A DNA stretch of 64,000 bases, taken from the NCBI RefSeq assembly GCF_000499845.2, contig NC_023759.2, positions 20,666,716 to 20,730,715 of the forward strand. The letters are read 5' to 3'. Below are positions 14,003 to 26,554 of the stretch, piece by piece; position 1 is the stretch's first letter; every line of letters begins with the position of its first letter. The position numbers and the translations under genes are program-made. The DNA comes from Phaseolus vulgaris (taxonomy: Eukaryota > Streptophyta > Magnoliopsida > Fabales > Fabaceae). The notes under the pieces are model-generated. The model worked only from the letters and a program-made list of their open reading frames with translations, was not told where the DNA came from and made no database searches.

Positions 14003-14240
14003 CGAAGATGTTCTACAAAGACAACAATAGAAAAGAGAAAAACAAACTCAAAACCTAAAAACAATTGTGTTCTGGTCCATATTCCACAACCCACCATGAA
14101 AACCTAACCGGCTAAAACAACAGATATCATTAACCAAAGATTCAGCACAATTACGAAATGTAACACGAAATAACAACAATAGTCTCTAGAATACTGGCAC
14201 GAAAAGGCAAAATAATCATTTGCGGAAGATAATAAACCTT
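14003..14240 (-). promoter_or_regulatory. TOC34 5' leader with probable leader intron
   Basis: On the minus strand, CGCAAG followed by GTTTAT gives a donor at 14237-14236, and TTTGTAG gives an acceptor at 14014-14013, 11 bases before the ATG. This predicts a leader intron from 14237 to 14013. The arrangement matches a short non-coding first exon starting near 14310. Confidence 0.5.
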
Positions 14241-14878
14241 GCGGCGAACAGTGAAAATGTAATTTGCGGTGAAGAAGAAGAAGGGAAGAAAGATTGTGAT
14301 GAAATTAAAGAGTAAAGAGAAGAGAATACGGTATGTATATGTATATATAGAAAGAGAGCGAGAAGAGAGAGAGTTTTGAATAGTGTGATGGAAGCACTGC
14401 ACCGCCCTTACCCTCTTATCCGACTGTTCCAGTTTCCGCTTTGTGATAGCAGCAGCGTCCCCCTAGCTTCTCCTTTAAATACTGCCTACTCTAATATTTA
14501 TGTTTTCTTTTTCTTTTAATATTAATAATTATTTTATAAGAGAAAAAAACTTCTATTTTCAATTACCCATATTTTATATTTTATAGAAATTAATTCATGT
14601 CATACTAGTTTTAAAATAGACAATCCTCTTTTATTAGCACGTTTTAAATCCAAAAAAGAAATACTTTAGTTTTCTTACACTAATGCTTAAGCAGTTAGGA
14701 TTTTCCACCAATACTTTATTTTATGCAAAATAGCAACACAGCAGAAAATTTGATCCACAAGAAAACACTAGCAAGTGTTAACTTCTTCCACTTTCATTTC
14801 CAAATCGAATTCGAAAATCGCAGAATGAGAGAGATGAGAGTGGAGAGAGAGAGAGAAAGAGAGAGGAACAGCAACACA
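14241..14878. promoter_or_regulatory. Shared divergent promoter region of TOC34 and the cupin gene
   Basis: TOC34 is transcribed leftward and the cupin gene rightward from this segment of about 640 bp. On the TOC34 side a TATATATAC stretch lies near 14340-14352 (minus strand), with a GA/CT-rich block at 14350-14373. On the cupin side a GA-rich microsatellite at 14841-14872 lies just upstream of the chosen ATG. No other element could be named. Confidence 0.4.
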
Positions 14879-16352
14879 ATGGCGACGCAGAGAAGAATGA
14901 GCTACATAAACAACTCCCAAACGACGACGTCCCAACAGATCCGTCCCTCAATCATCACCTGGTTCATCCAGCGACCCTACCCCATCCCCTTCCTTCTCGT
15001 CATCTTCCTCTTTCTCGCGTGGATCTCACTCCGCACCCAGCACGTCTCCCGCACTCCCCCTCACTCCTCCCACCGCGACGCGCTCGCCAACCTCGTCAGG
15101 TTCCACTCTTCCCACGTCGCCAAGGACAACCGCGGCTGGCTCTTCGATCCTATCGCTCTCGCCCTCGATTCCGGCGTTTCAGGTTCCAATCGTGACTTTC
15201 TTCATCCAATCCAATACCTCGTCGTTTCGTGGCGTTCTCGTTGCTCTTCGTTCGTTCGCCATGGGCAGAGATTCTGAAGAGTTATTTATTTTGTGTTGTG
15301 CAGGTGGAGCTGTGACGTGTTCGTCGCTTCACGTGGGAGAAATTCGGCCTGGAAAGCGAAGAGGAAATCACAGACATCACGATTGTAACGAGACTTTCCT
15401 CATTTGGGGCGCTGCAACCAGGTTTAGGGTAACAACCTGCTCTTCCTCATCATTATCATCATCATGCTTCGCTCCATGTCTTTTTCCCTGTACATTCTCA
15501 CTTGTAACAAAAGAAAATAACCTTATTCTTTTCTTTTTCATCCTTATAATTAAAAAACCAATTTCCACCATTTTATTTTCTTTTATTTGTAGCATGTTCT
15601 AATTTTTACTCTCAAAGTTCAGAATAACTAAAAAGATTGAACTTTAAGTAAATGTGTAAGAAGTAAGTGACTTTTAAAGGAAATACTTATTTAAAAGGCA
15701 AATAGAATTTTCTTTTTTATATATAAAAAAAATGCACGAAAATTACTTATTCAAACATATAAAAAAGCTGAAATATTTTTATCTTATTAAAGAAATACTT
15801 TAAGAAAACACTAACAAATTTATCCATGATTTGTTTATTAAGATAATCTGAAAAGTGCTTATTTTTAAAATAAGTAATTAAAAGAAAATTTTAAATAAAT
15901 AATGTTTATTTGTTTTAAAATTTAATTAAAATAGAATTATTATGATTTTTATATTATTATCTGATTTAAAAAAGTTATATTAAGAGGGATTTATGAATGG
16001 TTGAAGAGGGTGTAAAAGTGGCACATGATCAATTTCTTTAATATGATAAGAAAACAAAGATTTTTTGTTATGAAAAAATTGATAGTAGCAATCCACACAC
16101 GCCCTGGCTTTATGAATCATGACTTGCAAAATGTTTGAATATATGCAGTTGGAGAACAGTAGGGAAAATGATGGTTATGCTGAAGTGACCATTGGAAGGG
16201 ATGAGATTGCTGTAGCTGCAAGTCCAGTTAACACAGCTCATGCTTTAGTGAACATTGATTCCACTCGGAGTATCTTCTTTTTAGGTTGTCAAGACAATGT
16301 TATTAACTATAATGCCTCAAGTACTGACTTTAATGTTTGGAAAGATCTTTGA
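14879..16352 (+). CDS. Membrane-anchored RmlC-like cupin protein
   Basis: A small plant protein with an N-terminal membrane anchor and a single cupin barrel; its biochemical role is not known to me. Three exons, GT-AG: 14879-15182, 15304-15428 and 16149-16352, giving 210 residues. Residues about 36-51 (IPFLLVIFLFLAWISL) form one transmembrane helix. The cupin region begins around GGAVTCSSLHVGEIRPGKRR (102-121). It is followed by a histidine cluster, NHRHHDCNE (123-131), placed like the metal-binding motif 1 of cupins. Exon 3 carries the second half of the barrel (HALVNID). The start at 14879 (ATGGCGACG) is preferred because the upstream in-frame ATG at 14825 would encode only a low-complexity Arg/Glu leader from the GA microsatellite. 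Confident of gene structure; function is only a family-level call. Confidence 0.85.
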
Positions 16353-17035
16353 ACATTTCCCATTTTTTTATTCTGAATCTGAAATCTATCTGAGCCTCCA
16401 TATCTCTGCACAGCATGAAGAATTTTTTACCTATCACTTGTCCATCTGTCTATCTATATATATGGGACTTTAGTGCAAATTTGGTTGATGAATGTGCTGA
16501 TTTTACAAGGTAAGAGAGATAGATCCTAGGGAAATAATGTTATGACCTTAGTCAAGAAGGGAAATTTTTTTCATATACGGTAGATAGGGGATTGGACTTG
16601 GGCTTGTTCGAAACATTCTAAACACGGACTTTGTTTTAAAGAAGAATTCAAAATATGAACTCTTTCGTAATGAATTTTAAACGTATGATTTGTTTTGTCC
16701 AAATCAAACTAATTCCGTATTATAATTGTTCTGATTGGACTTAGTGGCCTTAAATCTGTGAATTTAAATTTCACCTTGTCTAGGTGAAAGCTCTCTTGAA
16801 TTTATAGGGAGGTATGCATATATTCTGCTCTGGGTAAAGACTGGTTTAGGTTGGTTTTTTGGGTAAATGTTAGGAGGTAAAGAGCATATAAGTCTAACAA
16901 GTATATTAACCTAATTCTTACATACATATATGTGGGATATTTTGAAAAAGAAAAGGAAGAAAAGTTGTTAGTAAACCCTAGTTTTAGTAGTAGCACTCTT
17001 TAGGACTTAGAATTAGTTAATGACAGTAAAACACA
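16353..17035. other. 3' flank of the cupin gene
   Basis: Probable 3' UTR to about 16500, then AT-rich spacer. No ORF, repeat or RNA gene can be supported. Confidence 0.4.
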
Positions 17036-17720
17036 CTACTGTTCTATCAATGGTGCTTTCATTCATGTTCTTCATGCCTCCCACACCAGCCTCCAAAAAC
17101 TTAGAAGAGGTCATCATCAACATTCAAACACAACTCGTGAGGATTCAAAGTCAACTAGAGGACTACTCAAGAAGACAATAAATCTTAGAAGCAAAGCATG
17201 ACCACCTTCATTCTACCTTCACGTCTCTCCTCGATCAATTAACAACCCGTTCTCATTTTGAGAATAAACTCCCACCCCTGAACCACCAAAACAGTCCCCA
17301 CTTCACTCAATCCTACTTCCACCATCAACAACGCACACTAGGTCGCACGCCTCAGCGCCTACGCCTCAACCGCTCCGTCGCCCACCACCGCCAGCCTTTG
17401 CGCCCGCGCCCAAACTGTCGCACCGCCCAGTGCCGTTAGCATCCGCGCGCACGAAGACGCATGCCGCAACAATGCCCGCTCCCCAAATGTCGCACACCGA
17501 GCTCCACTCTGTTCAACTGCCAGCACCCCAGTCGTCGTCGCGCCGCTCAATGTCACCTCCAACACCCTCCTTCGTCGTATCCATTAGAGCACCAAAGATT
17601 GTTTGTTGCTCACAAAAAAAAATAAAGCAAAGCAGTACAACTGCAGCCAGCGGCACACCAAACCCTAGCTCCATCCCTTCTCCTTTTATAGATGATTGGT
17701 ATTGTACAACCAAATTGGTA
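17036..17720 (+). repeat. Probable retrotransposon leader and gag-start remnant
   Basis: The stretch ctatcaatggtgctttcat at 17043-17061 resembles the LTR/primer-site junction and gag start found in plant LTR elements. A short frame follows that reads like a coiled-coil N-terminus (NLEEVIINIQTQL) but hits a stop after about 30 codons. The region 17340-17560 is strikingly C-rich compared with its surroundings. No LTR pair is visible. The call rests on resemblance and is weak. Confidence 0.3.
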
Positions 17721-18018
17721 TTGTAAGAGAAGAAGTGCATTGCGCGAACATCTCTGCATGGCCATTTCATTTCAGATTTAGAAGGAAGATTTCACAGACC
17801 TAAATAAAATCAAATTTGGATTTTTTTTCTGCAAGTCAAGTGTCGTTCCAGGAATGATTCGTTCTCTTGGGAGTTTTAGGTTCGGCGTTACCATGAACGG
17901 AGGAGCAATCTCCTCCTTTTCTGGTAGTGTCGTCAGTTTCTGGCAATTAGTGCATAAACTATGGAACAATTTTCTTTTCTTCCACTAATTTGGGTCATTC
18001 TCCATCTATAACTATGCG

Positions 18019-20861
18019 TAGGGGTGGGAAAGCTGGTCGGTCCGTCCCATTTAGGTCCGCAAAATGCGGGCTGGGTTGGCCCGCGCCCACATACATAATG
18101 CGAGCTAGTTTTCGTGGCCCGTCCTGCATGTTTGATTATTACAAACATAAATCAAGTCTCTGGAAATTGATGTAATTTGAAATTATGAATTAATCAAGCC
18201 TGTGGAATACAAGAAAATATGACAAACTACACCTTACAAATTCTGAAATTGATTAGACAAGATGACCGAAAATCATTCATAATACACATCATCAATAGTT
18301 ACAAGAGTTTTGATGAACTAAAAAACAACACTGAATAAGCATCTGGTGGCATCGATTAACAATCAAAAGCAGTTACCACATCAAACACTTGTTATGCAGT
18401 TGCTATTATATCATCTTCTTCCACTTCAAGAACATTAGATGCAACCTTAGAAGAACTTTCATCTTCCACTTTTTGATAATTATAATCTTTTCCATCATTT
18501 GCATACATTTGAACAATGACAATGAAAGAATGAATTTAACCTTAGAAAATCCATGCTTCAAAAAGTAATACAATAACAATAGGATTGGTTAAAATAAATA
18601 AATTACCCTCAGAAAAACCATGTTTCCAACTAGAAGTGCAAATAATTGCTTCCACATTTTCAGGCAAAAGAGAACTCCTATACTAGTTAAGAATTCGAGA
18701 ACCAATGCTAAATGCAGATTTTGATGCAACCGTGGTTATAGGAATACTAAACAAATATCTAGCCATTAAAGCAAGATCCAAAAAGTGTTGACTATTATTT
18801 TTCCATCACTCTAAGACATCCATATGCTCCAAAAATTCAAAATCCAAAGTTGGCTCATTCAAATAAGTGTCAAGTTGTGTTCTTCCACTTTGATTAGCTA
18901 CTTGAAGCTTGCACATTTTTAATTCCTATTGTATATGTAATAAGTTAGTAACATGGGGCAAGTACAACAAAAACTAAAATATTGACTGAAGTACATTAAA
19001 GTAAGCAACTTACATAAAAAAGATTTGGTTTAGAAGTAGATGAGGATGAAGATTGTCTTTGTTTACGCTTTAGAGTATTTGATGTTGTTCTCAAACCTTT
19101 GCTAGAATATTCAACAAAAAGTTTGTATAATTTTTGCTTGGATGTTTTCCACTTTTAGCTCCCAAGTCAATGAATCAATCTTTTCAAAGTAAAAAATCAA
19201 TGTTTCTATCTTCATCCTTGGGTCTAAAATTGCACCAAATGCAAGTACAACACTATATTCATCCCAGTATTTTTTCAAATTTGACCATCATCAATTCAAC
19301 CATATATTTTAATTAGTGCATCTTCATCTTTCACGTTTTCAATCAACAAGCTTTGAATTTTCCAAACTTGTAAAAAATACAAGTTGGAAGTTGGATAACT
19401 TGTAGCAAAAATCAAGGTAGTGATATCATAAAAGGGTAGCAAGAACTTACAATTTTTTTATGCTCTCTTCTAATCTTCCTCTGAAGGGCAATATTTATAA
19501 GATTCATCAACCAATTGCAAACTTCCAAAAACACGTTGATATTTAAGAGCACTTTTAAGCATCAAGTAAGTTGAGTTCCACCTTGTAGGGACATCAAGAC
19601 ACAACCCACATGATGCATCAATATCACTAAACTTTCAAGGCATTGTTTGAATTTGACCATTCTACTATCTGAACCCCTCACATATTTGATATTATTTCTA
19701 ATTTGGTTCAAAGCCTCACCAAGCACCTTTAATCCTTCTTGAACAATCAAATTTAATATATGTGCACAACAACGACCATGGAAGAATTCACCACCACATA
19801 TCAAACCATTTTGTAAAAGAAGTTGGCTTCTTAAAGTATTTTGGAGAACATCATTAGCAGAAGCATTATCCAAAGTGATAGAAAATATTCTTTTTCTTTA
19901 ATCCCCAATCTTGTAAAAATTCATAAATTTTCTTAGACAACTCAAAACCTATATGAGGGGCAGGCATATGACAAAAGTTGAGTAGCTTGCTATTTAACTT
20001 CCAATTTAGGTCAACGAAAAGGACAATCAATGATATGAAACCATCAATATTAATAGATGTCCATAAATCAGTAGTAAAGCATATCTTACTAGGAATAGAA
20101 TCAAACAATCCCTTAAGTATTGTCTTTTCTTTGATATACATTCTTCCAATATCATCCTTAACAGTGTTTCTAGAAATCATAATTGCATCAGGACACAAGT
20201 AGTTTATTCAAGTTCTAAGTTCAGGATACTCAACAAATTTATAAGGCAAATTATGTCTAATAATTAGATTAGACAACAATTCACGATGTACAACTTGATC
20301 TATCTTTTTTCCTTTCAACTTTCCCTGCATATCTAAAATCATTTGACTCACATCTTCAGTTTTTCTTTTATCACATTTCATAACATGACGATTTAAATGA
20401 GAAGTGCCATATTTTCTTCCACCAGTTAGATATATTCTATTGCAACTATTGCACCTTGCCTTTTCTTTTCCATCCTTATCCACCCCAATCTTAGTAAAAT
20501 ACTTCCAACAATAAGTAGTGGTAGTCTTATCCTTTTTTCTTTTTCTCACCTGCAATAGTTTCCGATTGTTTTTCAAAATCATCTTCCTCAATTTCATTTT
20601 CACATAGGGGAATATTACTATTCTCTTCAACCATTCCAATTTGCAAAATAACAATCCTAATTAAGTAATAGCATAAACATAAGAACCTATTTAAACATAA
20701 GAAGTTGATTGTATCTATATGTGTTCTATATTTGAAGTTGGAAACACCATAAGTTTCTAACTTAATCTATTGTTTAGTGAATAACAATGTTTTAATATTT
20801 TAATTCAAAAATGATTTATTTATATTTATTTACTTTACTTGAGGACAAGAAAAATTCTAGG
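18019..20861 (-). mobile_element. Decayed hAT DNA transposon (left terminus plus transposase)
   Basis: The sequence from 18019 (taggggtgggaaagctggtc) and the following G/C-rich run of about 70 bases look like the terminal region of plant hAT elements. A minus-strand hAT transposase relic fills 18390-20654. No matching opposite terminus was found before 20862, where a copia LTR begins, so the right end is probably lost. Confidence 0.55.
18390..20654 (-). pseudogene. hAT transposase pseudogene (BED zinc finger, RICESLEEPER-like)
   Basis: Cut-and-paste transposase of the hAT superfamily, now broken. 20654-20208 holds a BED-type zinc finger: CNSCNRIY, then HLNRHVMKC. The frame is broken by a TGA at 20210-20208, where the family has tryptophan. 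20198-19866 holds the hAT core (CFTTDLWTSINIDGFISL). A frameshift near 19885 leads to LDNASANDV and the CAHILNLIVQEGL block (19873-19562). A second frameshift near 19600 leads to CLDVPTRWNSTYLML. The C-terminal dimerisation motif survives at about 18740-18600 with an internal stop. At least four disabling lesions are visible, so it cannot make transposase. Confidence 0.85.
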
Positions 20862-21546
20862 TGTAGTAAATAAGGATTTAAAACACGAACAATGTTGATT
20901 TCATGAGGCGTGGGTGATCACTGTCTGTAAGGACTTATCCACAGTGTATTCCGCAAGTCCCACAGGATACAACAGAAACTTCTTGGATAATCTGAGGATA
21001 TCAAAACTAGCAAGTAACTCTTGAAAAATAAAATCGAAGATATCAAAAAATGGAAGTAAAGAGAAGAGCACTAAATATATTCTATTTTGGAGAGTAATAG
21101 GAAAGAAAAAGAGAGAAGCTTGAACTTTTTTTAGTGTATTGGAGAAGTCTTATGACTCTTATTTATAGGCAAAGGGGAAAGTCTTGTGACTCTTATTTAT
21201 AGGCAAAGGGGAAAGCTCAAATCTACAAAAAAAAGGGAAAAAATGGAAGTTTTTTGTAGGATCTGAAATGTCGTTAGAGATGTCATTGGAAAAGGTGGGA
21301 GAGAACCTTTAAAGGAGAAGTAATGTGGAACAAGGATTGTAACGTTCCAAAAGTTAGTTCCAATCTCAAAGGTACAAACTGTATCTGAAAACAAAATAGA
21401 AAAGGAACCACCGAAAAAAACACAGGCATTTACACGGTGTTCTTCGATCTGCAAAACGAGCCACCAGAAATGACGTTCTTCGTGCGATCTCTAACGGTTT
21501 CTCTTTTGAAATTTATATACATTTAACTCGTAGTCATTTTACGACA
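20862..21546 (-). repeat. 3' LTR of a minus-strand Ty1/copia element
   Basis: Read on the minus strand, a polypurine tract (ATGTGGGGGAT, 21557-21547) is followed at once by a TG...CA unit that starts TGTCGTAAAATG and ends TTTACTACA, 685 bp long. It contains a local direct duplication (cttatttataggcaaaggggaaa at about 21160 and 21193). Its right-hand portion has a diverged relative at 36003-36150. Confidence 0.75.
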
Positions 21547-22254
21547 ATCCCCCACATATTGCAAAAGCTAAAAGATAAAGAGAAGAAAAAAAGGAAATCC
21601 TAGGTTCGAAAAATATGTAATGCATCAAAGCTGGCATAACAAGTTGTATGAAACAGACCTAGATTGATGAACTTAACACACAGTGTAATTGGTTTAGCAA
21701 GCTATATGAATCAAAACACTTAGTATGTGTTAGTGGTTATAAATCACAATACAACCCCACAATTCTTGTTGTTATTGTTGTGTTGCGCTTACTAGGTCAT
21801 GCGCGTGCCCGATATTCATGAGTGTTATAGATATCTCGCCAAGATCTCATGCAAGTAGTCTCACTTGACACTCATATAGGTGATTTCATCAAGTGTATGT
21901 TTCAAATCATACACCACCCATAAGGGATATGAAAATCATTAAAAATTTGTTAATCGTTAAAACTCTTTTGAATCAAAATTTTAACCACAAAGTTTATCCT
22001 CTTGATAATGCAGTATCTAACACTTTCACATACCACAAAAATGGAGAAATTTAATCTTAAATCAATTTTAGTGCTAGCAGAACTAACAAGTGACTTGTTT
22101 TTACACATATGAACCTTATTCATGAGATCTCCAATCACAAAGGTTGGGTTTTCATCACTTGTTTGTTTGCAAGTGGCTTAAGTCTCATTCCCGTTGATGT
22201 TTCTAAAATCAGTTTTCTCCCTAGAAGTTTTGTCAGAGGATCTGCCAAATTTTA
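21547..22254 (-). mobile_element. Copia 3' untranslated region between pol end and LTR
   Basis: Internal sequence between the end of the copia RNase H frame and the polypurine tract, running on the minus strand. Its 21780-21895 part reappears in the opposite orientation at 35859-35945, showing that two copies of this family flank the nest. Confidence 0.65.
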
Positions 22255-22886
22255 TTATGACTTGACATAGTCAATAAAAATCGTTCCACTCTTTAGCAGT
22301 TGCTTCACTAAATTATATCTCAATTGTATATGTTTGTGCTTTCCATTGTAAGTTTTATTTTTAGCTAGAGCTATTGTCGATTGGAAATCATAATGCATTG
22401 ATACAGATGGGGTTGGTTTCATTTCTAACAGAATGTTTGCTAAGAAGTTGTTCAACCACTCAACTTCATTATCAGCCATTTTGAGAGAAACAAACTCATA
22501 TTTCATTGTTGATTTTACAATAATTGTTTGTCTAACTGATCTCCATGTAACTGCACCACCTCTAAGTGTAAACACATAACCACTAGTGGATTTTGTCTCA
22601 TCTGAATTAGAGATCCAGTTAGCATCACTGTAACCTTCTAGCAATGCGAAAAATCCATTATATTCAATGCCATAATCCATTGTACCTCTCAAGTATTTCA
22701 CAAGTCTCACAAGCATATCACAATGATCCTGACTAGGACATTGAGTGTACCTACTCAGTCTACCTACTGCATAAGCAATATCTAGTCTAGAAAAGTTCAT
22801 TAAATGTGATAGGTGTCGTTTAACAGTCAAATTAAATATGATTCCAGTATAGACCTGTCTAATGCTAAAAAGATGATAGTATATAT
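22255..22886 (-). pseudogene. Ty1/copia reverse-transcriptase C-terminus and RNase H, truncated
   Basis: A minus-strand frame of about 210 codons carries hallmark copia motifs: [38 protein letters not shown] and KHIQLRYNLVKQLL. The conserved KST-EYE box reads KSTMKYEFV. The 5' side (integrase and RT core) is missing because a younger LTR element begins at 22887. The sequence beyond that element (29277 onward) does not resume the pol frame, so this relic was already truncated or rearranged. Confidence 0.85.
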
Positions 22887-23975
22887 TGTTGATCAAGAGT
22901 GATCAAGTGCTTTGAAGAATCCAAATCCAAGGTGTTTGATGAAAGGTTGGTGTTGTTGTTGTGTTTGGGTGGGATCTGGGTATAATAGAATGTGATCCAC
23001 TCCTTTCGTTGAATCTAAAACTGATGTGATTTAAAACCTTTTTGAAATCAAGTGTTTTTCCCATTCAGTGAAAAACAACCTGTTGTTTTGTCGAATCAAC
23101 CGGTTGTTTTGCTCTTAGGAGTTTTGAAAAGGTTGAAAACTGTTTTAGTTTGGTTGACTTAACTCTCAAGCCAAACAATCGGTTGTTTCGTGGTTTCAAC
23201 CAATTGTTTCTTTGAAAATCCTAACAGAATTTAGTTTTGAATGGTGAATCTACTTTAAATGTTTTTCAACTGAATACGCTCCTTCTTTAATTACTTTGAT
23301 CAATCTTTGGAAAATATAAATGGTTTGTTTATGTTTTCAAACAAGTAAGAAACAGTTTTGAGAAATTCAGTTTGAGATATTTGATTATAAGATTTCAAGA
23401 TTCACATCAAACTTTGGGTTTTCAAAGAGAGTGGAATAGGATTGCAATTGTATTCAATTAAGATTGTACTGTGATCATGTGTAATCCTTTCTAACCCAAT
23501 ATATTTCTAGTGTTGTGTTGCCAAGGAGTATTGTGTGTTCTTAAGGTGTTCAAGATCAATACTCTTGGTGTGTTTTGCCAAAGGTAGTTTGTTTCTTGAA
23601 GGGTTCAAGGTCACTACTTTGGTGGTTTCTGTTTTGTAATTTGGTTTGATTGCTTAGTGGATTACCCAGTGGTATTCTGGGGACTAGATGTAGCTCTTGG
23701 CTTAAGAGTGAACCAATATAAATTGTTGGTGTATTTCTCTCTTACCCTGAACTCATTTAAATTATGTTTTAAGTTTTGCTAATATAAACAACCGATTGTT
23801 TCGAAGAAACAACTGATTGTTTTTTTGTTGCTTTGCTGTTTTATTGCTTAAATTCTTGGCTAACTTGATTCCTGTTCTGGATTCACACAACGAATTTTGT
23901 TAAACCTGAAAAAGTTTTCAAAATCCCCTCTTAAACAATTCACTCCCCTCTCGTTTAAGGTCATATATTCTAACA
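22887..23975 (+). repeat. 5' LTR of the gag-plus-ORF2 element
   Basis: A 1089-bp unit beginning TGTTGATCAAGAGTG and ending atatattctaaca. It contains several near-palindromic CAACCGGTTG-type boxes (23075-23215 and 23787-23825). It is followed immediately by the primer-binding site. Confidence 0.92.
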
Positions 23976-23977
23976 AT

Positions 23978-23989
23978 TGGTATCAGAGC
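23978..23989 (+). other. Primer-binding site, initiator tRNA-Met type
   Basis: TGGTATCAGAGC two bases after the LTR end. This is the standard plant initiator-tRNA-Met primer site, typical of Ty1/copia elements. Confidence 0.9.
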
Positions 23990-24035
23990 TTGGTACTTGA
24001 AAATTATTCAAGTTTGATCCTAATTTTTTTTTTCT

Positions 24036-25771
24036 ATGGTTGATAAACTACCTTTGGGGGAGGGTGCTTCAATTAACATGCCACCTTTGTTTTGTGGTTT
24101 GAATTATCAGTTTTGGAAGGTTAAAATGAAAATCTTTGTTGAATTTCTTGATAAAGGAATTTGGGATGCAATTGAAAATGACCCTTTTATTCCTAAATTT
24201 GAAAAGGATGGATTTTCTATTGAAAAACCATGGTCCCAATGGACTGATGCTGAAAATAAAAAGGCCAAGTTTGATTGCATTGCCAAGAATATCATAATCT
24301 CTGCTTTGAACTCAGATGAATTTTTCAAGATCTCACATTGTGCATGCATCTGCTAAGGAAATGTGGGATACTCTAGAGGTTACCCATGAAGGAACAAATG
24401 ATGTGAAGAGAGCAAGGAAACATACTCTAATACAAGAGTATGAGATGTTCAGAATGCTAAAAGGAGAATCAATTGTTGAAGTACAAAAGAGATTCACTCA
24501 CATTATCAACCATCTAATGAGTCTTGGAAAAACCTTTGACAAAGAGGAGTTAAACATCAAGATTCTCAAGTGTCTTGATAGATATTGGCAACCTAAAGTC
24601 ACGGCTATCTCAGAATCAAAGGACTTGACATCTTTGACTACAACCTCCTTGTTTGGAAAGCTTAGAGAACATGAGTTGAAGATGAATAGACTCAATGTTC
24701 AAGAAAGTGAAGACAAGCATGTAAGGAACATTGCTTTGAAAGTTGCCAAGCACAAAAATAAGCAAGACTCAAGTGATGAAAGTGAGGAAGAAAATCTTAG
24801 CTTGCTATCCAAAAAGTTCAGCAAATTCTTGAAGAGAAACCGCAACAAGAAATCCAACAAAGAAAGGTATGGAAACAAGAAAACTAGTGATTTCAATTCT
24901 ATTAATTACACTTGCTTTGGTTGTGGAGAACAAGGGCATATAAAAGCTGATTGCCCAAATAAAGAAGGCAAGGAAAAGAAGTCAAACAATAAGGAAAAAA
25001 GAGGAAAGTAAAAAAGAGCCTATATTGTTTGGGATGAAAATGAAGTTTCTTCATCAAGCTCCTCATCAAGCGAAGATGAAAAAGCCAATTTGTGTTTGAT
25101 GGCTGAAGGAGACGATGATTCAAACAGTGTAAGTTCTTGTGCCTCCGTAAATGCTGAAAACTATAGTCAATTACTTCAAGCTTTTAAAGAAATTCATGAA
25201 GAAGCTAACCGATTGGCTCTCTCAAACAACCGATTGAAAGGGTTGAATAACTGGCTTGAAAATAGAGTCAAGACTCTTGAAGAAGAATTGGAAAAGTCAA
25301 AAATTGATTTTGAAAATCTTGAAATGCATTGCAAAAATTCTTCTCACTTGTGTGACTCTAAAATTTGTAAAAATTGTAAAACTCTTGAGAGTAAGGTCCA
25401 CTATCTTGTAAGAACTGTGGATAAACTTTCAAAGGGTAAATCCAACTTTGAAACTGTCTTGGCATCCCAAAAATGTGTTTTTGGAAAATCTGGTTTGGGT
25501 TTTAATCCTCAAAACAAGAAAAATGGGATTTCAAAGCCTTTTTCAAAAGTGTCAGAAAAACAACCGATTGAAAGATTGAAAGAACCGGTTGTTACATGTG
25601 TTTTACTGCATGAAGAGAGGCCACTCAATTAGATTCTGTAAAATTAGGAAATATTTTGTTCCTAAAGGTATTATGAGATGGATTCCCAAAAGTTCTGCAG
25701 TTCCCATTGATAAAGCTGAATCAAAAGGACCCACATTTGTAAGGGGACCAAATCTTGTTGCTTGAATTTAT
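24036..25771 (+). pseudogene. Retrotransposon gag (nucleocapsid-type) with frameshifts
   Basis: The structural protein that packages retrotransposon RNA. The first frame (24036-24356) has the N-terminal gag block (PPLFCGLNYQFWKVKMKIF). A shift near 24330 leads into 24316-25011 with the UBN2-like gag domain (SAKEMWDTLEVTHEGTNDVK) and a CX2CX4HX4C zinc knuckle (CFGCGEQGHIKADC). After a stop at about 25011, a third frame (25090-25632) is a coiled-coil segment (ENRVKTLEEELEKSKIDFEN). Another shift reaches a second knuckle-like HSIRFC and a WIPK motif, ending near 25771. A two-knuckle gag with a long coiled coil suits Sirevirus-like gag proteins. Three or more breaks make it non-coding as it stands; the boundaries of each frame are approximate. 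Confidence 0.8.
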
Positions 25772-26554
25772 TGTGTTGCAGGGATACTAAAAGAAGCATG
25801 GAGTCTTAAGTTATTTGATCAAGCGTTTGGAAGAAAAGGAGTTTGTTCGGAATTGAATTAAGGTTTTGTACCAGCTTAAGGTGTCTTGAAAGCCAAAAGA
25901 AGCATTCTTGATCATAAATAATGACTTATTGAAGGGACTTCATGATAAAAGGATAAGACTTTCTTTGTCTTTGCTTTTCTATTATAAATTCATGCTAAAT
26001 TCATCATCTATGTGTACATGTACAATTACATTTCGATTATTCTCTATTTTTGTTTTAAATCTCAATCATTGTTGTTGCTGCAGAAAAACAACTGATTGTT
26101 TTCTCGAAACAACCGATTGTTTCTTCTCTGGCAGCACTGCATAAAATTGATTTAATTTCCTTATGCACTATATCTTTTACAAATTTCTTTTTTAAAGGGA
26201 TTATGAGTCAATAAAGCAGTCATGAGGTATGATTTGGTTCAGGAGAAAGTTGTTTCTTGTCATAAAAGAAATATATTTCATATCTTGGAAATTCAAGTGC
26301 CTTTATGACTAGTCAAATCAACATGTGTTGACCATGTGATTTTCTGGTAAGGGCTGACGTGGTTTTGTGCAAGATTGGACCAGATTCCTCTTCTTGGAGA
26401 CTGAAATCCACTGTAACCAAAGGATCAAAGAGAATTTTTGTTTTGCTATAAAACCCTCTGTAGCTGTTTTTCTACACAAAAACAACCCATTGGCATATCT
26501 CTTGCTGCATCTCATATCTTCCTTTGTTTTTCTGATTTCTCACATTCTGGTTTC

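Noticed and set aside
15192..15602. 136-codon plus-strand frame across cupin exon 2
   Set aside because: Shares the real exon frame only over 15304-15428. The rest reads through introns.
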